Assembly: GCF_016741935.1 (NCBI RefSeq)
Contig: NZ_JAERRG010000003.1
Coordinates: forward strand, 124,001-188,000
Reading direction: 5' to 3'
Length of the DNA stretch: 64,000 nucleotides
Source: Streptomyces endocoffeicus
GTDB lineage: Bacteria > Actinomycetota > Actinomycetes > Streptomycetales > Streptomycetaceae
Part shown: piece after piece, positions 59,509 to 64,000 of the stretch
Position numbering within the stretch: the stretch's first letter is position 1
Layout of the letters: every line of letters begins with the position of its first letter
The notes under the pieces: model-generated
The model's input: the letters and a program-made list of their open reading frames with translations, nothing else
Database searches by the model: none
Told to the model about the DNA's origin: nothing
Position numbers and translations under genes: made by a program

Positions 59509-60533
59509 GGACAAACTCCTTCTGATCGTGAGCGACCGGCCGGTGTCATGGCGACGGGATCGCGGGTGACCTCGAACAGCGCGGTGGTCCAGCGGAAGCC
59601 GACCCCGAAGCTCACGACGAGGACGCGTTCCCCGGCGCGCAGCGTGCCGGAGCGGAACGTCCGGTCGAGGGCGAGCAGGACGTCGGACGGGCCGGCGTGG
59701 CCGATGTGCCGGCCGTAGGTCCAGCTGGTGTCGTCGGCGCGCAGGCCGAGCGGTGAGCCGGAGAGCAGCATGTCCAGCACGACCGACCCGATCGCGATGG
59801 GCACCACGTGCGCGATGTCCGCCGGTTTCACGGCGGCCTCGTCGAGGACGGTCTCGATGCAGCGGTGGGTGGCCCGTTGCAGCACGTCGATATGGGGCAT
59901 GAACCCGGTCTCCTCGACGGGGGACCGCCGGGCGACACCGGTGTGGCCCTCCTTGGTCCGGGTCTGCGCCTCCAGCCGCGACTCCGTGACATGGGCGGTC
60001 GCCACCAGGCGGGCGAAGCCCGTCCCCCGGGTGAGGACGGCGGCGGCGCCGGCGTCACCGGCCACATAGCCCAACTCCCGGGAATAGCCCCACCGTTCGT
60101 CCGGGAACCGGGCACCGGTCGTGACCAGCGCGGCCTTCGCGTCCGGCCGGGCGGCGAGGTGGTCGGCCGCGGCGACGAGCGCGGCGGCCCCGCCGTCACT
60201 GGCGGCACCGACCTCGATTCCGGCGGTGTCCCGTCCCCCGAGCACCCGCATCAGATAGGCCGAGGGTGTGTAGTGGTCCGGGTCCTGGAAGCCGGCGTGC
60301 ACGAGCAGGCTCAGGTCGGCACTGACCACGTCCGCGTGGCGCAGTGCCTTGAGGCCGGCCCGGGCCGCCATCTGGGTGGCCGTGTTGTCCTTCGAGACGG
60401 CGGCCGAGGTGAATCCGTTGAGCGCCATCATGGAGGGCTGCCCGGTGCCCGGTCCGCCCCGCGGCTGCTGCTCGGGCCTGATGGGGGGTATCCACGCGCC
60501 GGTCCCGGCGATCGTGATGTCCTGCCACAACAC
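59505..60533 (-). CDS. KAS III-like protein with Ser in place of catalytic Cys
   Basis: A 342-residue thiolase-fold protein. The nucleophile region reads GIEVGAASDGGAAALVAAADH, where true KAS III has AACAGF-like; Ser replaces Cys. The HQAN region reads DIAHVVPIAIGS and the last motif YGRHIGHAGPSDVLLAL has His where Asn is usual, so all three catalytic sites differ. The polyketide starter protein DpsC is a known case of Ser in the Cys position. It might load or transfer an acyl group, or only act as a partner. GTG 60533 has GGAGG at 8 nt and lies 17 bp after the PKS stop. Its end overlaps the P450 start. Confidence 0.82.
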   Translation of the reverse strand: MLWQDITIAGTGAWIPPIRPEQQPRGGPGTGQPSMMALNGFTSAAVSKDNTATQMAARAGLKALRHADVVSADLSLLVHAGFQDPDHYTPSAYLMRVLGGRDTAGIEVGAASDGGAAALVAAADHLAARPDAKAALVTTGARFPDERWGYSRELGYVAGDAGAAAVLTRGTGFARLVATAHVTESRLEAQTRTKEGHTGVARRSPVEETGFMPHIDVLQRATHRCIETVLDEAAVKPADIAHVVPIAIGSVVLDMLLSGSPLGLRADDTSWTYGRHIGHAGPSDVLLALDRTFRSGTLRAGERVLVVSFGVGFRWTTALFEVTRDPVAMTPAGRSRSEGVCP

Positions 60534-60550
60534 TGCTGTCTCCTCCGCTG

Positions 60551-63500
60551 TCACGAAAGGGGCGACTGGGGAACGCGGGCGCGGGGCCGGACCAGTTCTC
60601 CGCTGTGGTCCAAGGCGTGTGCGGTGACCCCGGTGATACGGGCCAGCACCCTGCCGTGACCGGTCACGGCGGTCAGGTCCCCGGTGGCGAAGTCGCAGTG
60701 CAGCCGGATGACCGGGTTCTCCGCGCTGAGCAGGCAGTCGTTGCCCGGCCCGCTGAGCTCGACCTCGTCGAGACCGGCCATCGGGCCGACCAGCGGCGGG
60801 TGGTCACCGCGCGGTGGCAGCAGCAACAGGTGCACCATCGCGTCCAGCAGGATCGCCGGTACGGTCATCCCCGCCAGGGCCGGGGCCCAGGCGGCGTGGT
60901 CCAGACCGAACCTGGCGCTGTTCCCGTCCGGCCCGCGGGCGTAATCGCTGGTGCCGGCGAACGGGCCGGTGAGCGAGATCGGCGGGTCGGGGGAGTAGAC
61001 CGGCATCGCGAAATCGGGTTCGGGGTCGTGGGACGAACAGTCGGGTGGTCCGGCGAGCACGGGGTAGCGATCCGCCAGTACGACCGTCGTCTCGCACAGC
61101 AGGTCGTTGAAGCGCAGCACCTTGCCGTTCTTGCCGATCCGGTGCGCCGTCATCCGGACCGCCACCTCGGCGCCGTCGCGCTTCCGGCTGGTGACCCGGG
61201 CCTCCACCGCGACGGTGCGCTGCGGTCCGGCGAGCCTGACCGTGATCGACGTCCGGCAGACGAGACCGCGGAACCCGGTGACCACCAGGTCGGGGCAGAG
61301 CGTCGCGGCCGCGGCGGCCGCGGCTTCCAGGGTGAACGTACCGGCCAGCGTGTACTCACCGTTGACCCGGTGGTGACGCATCCACCGCCCGTCCCGCTCG
61401 GCCAGGGTGCGCGGATCCCAGGTCTTGGTGAAGACGGCCCAGTTCTTGCCGCGGTGCAGCACACCGTCGAGCAGCGGACTGGTCAGCGACGGATCCGGCG
61501 GGGCGGGCGGCGGCGCGTCCGGAGCGGGTATCCGCGGTTCGCCGGCCGCACCGTAGGTGCTGATACCGCGCCGGGCCAGCAGGACGCGTTCGTCCTCCCG
61601 GATGAAGAACGCCACCCCGCCGGCCGGTGGCCGGGTCACGGCGGAGAGGAATTGGGCGCATCCTTGCTCGGTGCTGATGTAGGCGTCCATCTGGTTGCGT
61701 TTGAGGGTCTCCCGCATGGTGACGCTGCTGGCGACGCCGACCTCCCGCCAGCCGCTCCAGAGGATCGCCAACTCCTGGTGTCCGTCCGGTCCGTGCCGCT
61801 GGGCCCAGGCGCTCGCGTACGCGAGGTACTCGTTGACGGCGCAGTAATCGATGTCACCGGGCGCGGGAGCGAGCGTCGCCAGGGTGCTGAAGTTGCACCA
61901 GATCCGGGGCGGACGCCCGGCCAGGGCCCGTTTGAGGTTGCGGTAGCCGGTCGCCTTGGTGGCCCGGACCGCCCGGAAATCGGTCAGGGTCTTGGCGTGC
62001 AGCGCACGCGACCGGAGGTCGAGGACGGTGTTGATGAGCAGGTCGATCTGTCCGTGCCGGTCGACGACCTCGTTGAGGACGGCGGTGGTGGCCTCGGCGT
62101 CGAGGACGTCGCACACGCGGTGGTGGACCCGGTCCCGGCCGCACAGTTCCGTCAGCCGCCGCACCGTACGGCGTACCTCCAGGCGCGCCTGGGCCTTCTC
62201 GTAGGCGGCGCGCAGCTCACCCACCGACGCGCCGGGGCGGCTGCGGTGTCCGGCGGCGATGAACTCGGCCTGCGGCGGCAGCGCGTCATCGGTTTCCGGC
62301 AGTGGGGTGCGGCCGATGACGTACACATGCGGCCGGTCGCTGGTGCGGGCGATCGCGTGGAGGAGCTCGGGGGTGATGCCCCGGGCGCCGCCGAAGGCGA
62401 CCACGACCGCGCCGGGCGGCAGCGAGGCGGCTCCCGGCGGGGGCGGTGGAGCGTGGTCGTCGGCGACGGCCAGGGTGAACCAGTCGCCCCCGCGGCAGGC
62501 CAGCGTGTGGGTCGGCACCTGGGCGGTGCCCGCCCGCGCCAGCTGGTCCAGGGCGGTCGCGGCGTCCGGCGCGTCGCTGAGCAGGGTCACTCCACCGCAC
62601 TGCGGGACCTCGGCGCGGACGGAGCGGATGAGGCCGGTGAACAGCCCGCTCAGCGGGGGTGGCAGGTCGTCCGGCACCGCGCCGAGCAGGAGCGCGCCGA
62701 GCGAGCCGCCGGAGCGCAGCGCGGGCAGCGCCGCCTGGAGGGTGGTGAATGCGAGGTCCTGAAGGTCCTCCATCCGGGTGGCCTCGGCATTGTCGCTCCC
62801 GTCGTCCTGGACGGGCAGCCGGGACAGGACCCGGATATGGCGCGGGATGAACGGCAGGTCGGCCAGGGCGCCGGGGGCCTCCTCGGGCGGGACGTGGGTG
62901 GCGGCTCCGGGGCCCGGCCGCGGTGACCAGACGGCGATGTCCGGGCCGGTGGCGGCCGCGGCGAGATCCGGGGCGTCGGTGATGACGACGGTGCCGGGCG
63001 GGATCGATGGCGTGGCCGAGCCGTTCCGCGGCGAGGTCGTCGGGACGAATCGGAGGGTCTGGCGGCGGCCGGTGAAGTCCTCGGTGTGCTCGGGCGCGGT
63101 ACGTTCCGGCTCGGTGTGCGCTGCCCGGTCCGGCTCGGCCCGCTCCACCTCCTCCTGGGCCGGGCCGTGGGTGTCCGGGCCGTCCGGCCGGGTGAACCGG
63201 ATCAGTGGCGATCCGGCGGCGGCGGGTGTCACGACGGTGTCCGCTCCGGCGGAGACGGCCTTGAGGACCGCCAGCAGGGCGTCCAGCGACAGATAGGTGT
63301 GTCCGGCGTCGGCCAGTACGGGCAGGGCGTGCCCGGGGGTGGCCGGGGCCCCGGGCACGCCGCCGTCGACCGCGGTGGAGAGCGAACCCAGAACGGGCAG
63401 GTTGTGCTCCAGCGCGGTGGAGAGCCGGGCGACCGCCAGGACGGCGGCACCTTCCGCGATGGACCGGCCCTCCGGCACCAGGTCGTCGAGGTGGCGGTCC

Positions 63501-64000
63501 CAGCCGCTGATGGGCCGCTGGCACACCGCGCCGACGAGAGCGAGGTCGCAGGCGCGGTGCCGGAGTTGACGCAGGGCCAGATCGAGGGCGGTGTGCGCGG
63601 AGTCCCGGTGGGCGTAGACGCTGGTGCCCATGCCCCGGAAGTCGTAGTAGTTGGCGGCCCGGCCCGACAGGATGCAGGAGACCGCCCCGGTGAAGTCGTC
63701 CTCGTTCAGATCGCCGGGGATCACCCCCTTGGCCTCCGCCATCCCCTTCGCGAGGTACTCCTTGAGCGTCTGCGCCTGCACCGGGTCGGGCAGGATGTCG
63801 AACGTGGTGGCGCACTCGCCGGCGTGCACCCGCAGCGCGGCCCGGGTGTTGTGCGTGGTCGGCAGCGTCGCTCCCACGACCACCGCCGTGGTGGGCCGCA
63901 GGCTGACGCCCGGCTCGCCGAGCTGGTCCAGCAGCGGGCCGAGGGCCTGGAGCATCATCAGGTGGGCGGGGTCCATGTGCCGCATCGTCAGCGGCGGGAT
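60551..64000 (-). CDS. Multidomain PKS-like protein (degenerate KS, KR, DH), partial
   Basis: About 1150 residues are visible; the N-terminus is beyond the right edge. It starts inside a KS domain (PPLTMRHMDPAHLMML). The KS active-site region reads RGMGTSVYAHRDSAHTALDL, so the Cys of DTACSSS is Arg. A linker (~260-560) contains a KR structural part. The KR has VVVAFGGARGITPELLHAIA and NFSTLATLAPAPGDIDYCAVNEYLAY with Ser and Tyr. A hot-dog DH-like pair follows: HHRVNGEYTLAGTFTLEAA and PAILLDAMVHLLLLPP. No AT or ACP is seen in the visible part. The GGARGIT-type KR and C-terminal DH resemble PUFA/enediyne iterative synthases. It heads the visible operon. Confidence 0.8.
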   Translation of the reverse strand: MPPLTMRHMDPAHLMMLQALGPLLDQLGEPGVSLRPTTAVVVGATLPTTHNTRAALRVHAGECATTFDILPDPVQAQTLKEYLAKGMAEAKGVIPGDLNEDDFTGAVSCILSGRAANYYDFRGMGTSVYAHRDSAHTALDLALRQLRHRACDLALVGAVCQRPISGWDRHLDDLVPEGRSIAEGAAVLAVARLSTALEHNLPVLGSLSTAVDGGVPGAPATPGHALPVLADAGHTYLSLDALLAVLKAVSAGADTVVTPAAAGSPLIRFTRPDGPDTHGPAQEEVERAEPDRAAHTEPERTAPEHTEDFTGRRQTLRFVPTTSPRNGSATPSIPPGTVVITDAPDLAAAATGPDIAVWSPRPGPGAATHVPPEEAPGALADLPFIPRHIRVLSRLPVQDDGSDNAEATRMEDLQDLAFTTLQAALPALRSGGSLGALLLGAVPDDLPPPLSGLFTGLIRSVRAEVPQCGGVTLLSDAPDAATALDQLARAGTAQVPTHTLACRGGDWFTLAVADDHAPPPPPGAASLPPGAVVVAFGGARGITPELLHAIARTSDRPHVYVIGRTPLPETDDALPPQAEFIAAGHRSRPGASVGELRAAYEKAQARLEVRRTVRRLTELCGRDRVHHRVCDVLDAEATTAVLNEVVDRHGQIDLLINTVLDLRSRALHAKTLTDFRAVRATKATGYRNLKRALAGRPPRIWCNFSTLATLAPAPGDIDYCAVNEYLAYASAWAQRHGPDGHQELAILWSGWREVGVASSVTMRETLKRNQMDAYISTEQGCAQFLSAVTRPPAGGVAFFIREDERVLLARRGISTYGAAGEPRIPAPDAPPPAPPDPSLTSPLLDGVLHRGKNWAVFTKTWDPRTLAERDGRWMRHHRVNGEYTLAGTFTLEAAAAAAATLCPDLVVTGFRGLVCRTSITVRLAGPQRTVAVEARVTSRKRDGAEVAVRMTAHRIGKNGKVLRFNDLLCETTVVLADRYPVLAGPPDCSSHDPEPDFAMPVYSPDPPISLTGPFAGTSDYARGPDGNSARFGLDHAAWAPALAGMTVPAILLDAMVHLLLLPPRGDHPPLVGPMAGLDEVELSGPGNDCLLSAENPVIRLHCDFATGDLTAVTGHGRVLARITGVTAHALDHSGELVRPRARVPQSPLS

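Noticed and set aside
1..64000. tRNA, rRNA, insertion sequence or attachment site
   Set aside because: Reading for T-loop/CCA-like patterns, transposase motifs (DDE, HUH) and terminal inverted repeats gave no candidate. A tRNAscan-SE and ISfinder search would settle it.

Overview
The window looks like chromosomal DNA of a high-GC actinomycete, most probably Streptomyces. The DNA is uniformly GC-rich, GTG and TTG starts are frequent, Shine-Dalgarno cores are GGAG or AGGAG, and many families are typical of that genus: MmyB-like and CGNR regulators, a DUF4232 lipoprotein, an FHA-ABC exporter, Tat-exported glycan-binding enzymes and an FkbH-type biosynthetic cassette. I saw no rRNA, tRNA, CRISPR array or insertion sequence. 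The gene mix (catabolic islets with local regulators, several decayed genes, a polyketide cluster) suggests accessory chromosome rather than core.

Layout. 1-3.7 kb: a leftward polyol/glycerol operon (MFS permease, FGGY kinase, partial glycerol-3-phosphate dehydrogenase) with a CGAAAC/GTTTCGG dyad upstream. 4.1-7.7 kb: a lipoprotein with a strong terminator, then an FHA-FHA-ABC exporter. 8.3-13.1 kb: a leftward three-gene operon of an ABC exporter, a methyltransferase-ASCH-NUDIX fusion and a methyltransferase-NUDIX fusion. 13.3-15.5 kb: a decayed divergent locus (TetR and two SDR genes) whose shared promoter and both start regions have been deleted. 15.6-31.3 kb: short independent units, namely a kinase-like phosphotransferase, a CGNR regulator, a DinB/aminotransferase pair, a secreted HAD phosphatase, a ROK regulator/acyl-CoA dehydrogenase pair, an alpha/beta hydrolase with a divergent MmyB-like regulator, a serine hydrolase, a large Tat-exported discoidin protein and an amidase. 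31.4-41.3 kb: a membrane protein, remnants of an MmyB regulator and a GH53 galactanase, an amidohydrolase/MarR pair sharing a clear operator, a metallophosphoesterase-PQQ fusion with an RcnA-like metal exporter, a GntR remnant and a YeiE/YeiH-like pair.

42.5-51.7 kb is a catabolic island. An AraC regulator sits beside a leftward five-gene operon (BKACE, quinone oxidoreductase, TauD dioxygenase, MFS, small hydrolase) and a rightward pair (second TauD-type dioxygenase, acyl-CoA ligase). Together they suggest uptake, hydroxylation, CoA activation and beta-keto acid cleavage of an unknown acid. A sirtuin follows.

52.7 kb to the right edge is part of a polyketide cluster. A complete FkbG-H-I-J-K methoxymalonyl-ACP cassette lies in and beside a leftward, mostly translationally coupled operon that also encodes a Rieske oxygenase, a P450, a KAS III-like protein with Ser in place of the catalytic Cys, and a multidomain PKS-like protein whose visible KS lacks its Cys and is followed by KR and DH-like domains. 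The PKS continues past the window. This is the most promising candidate for an undescribed system here.
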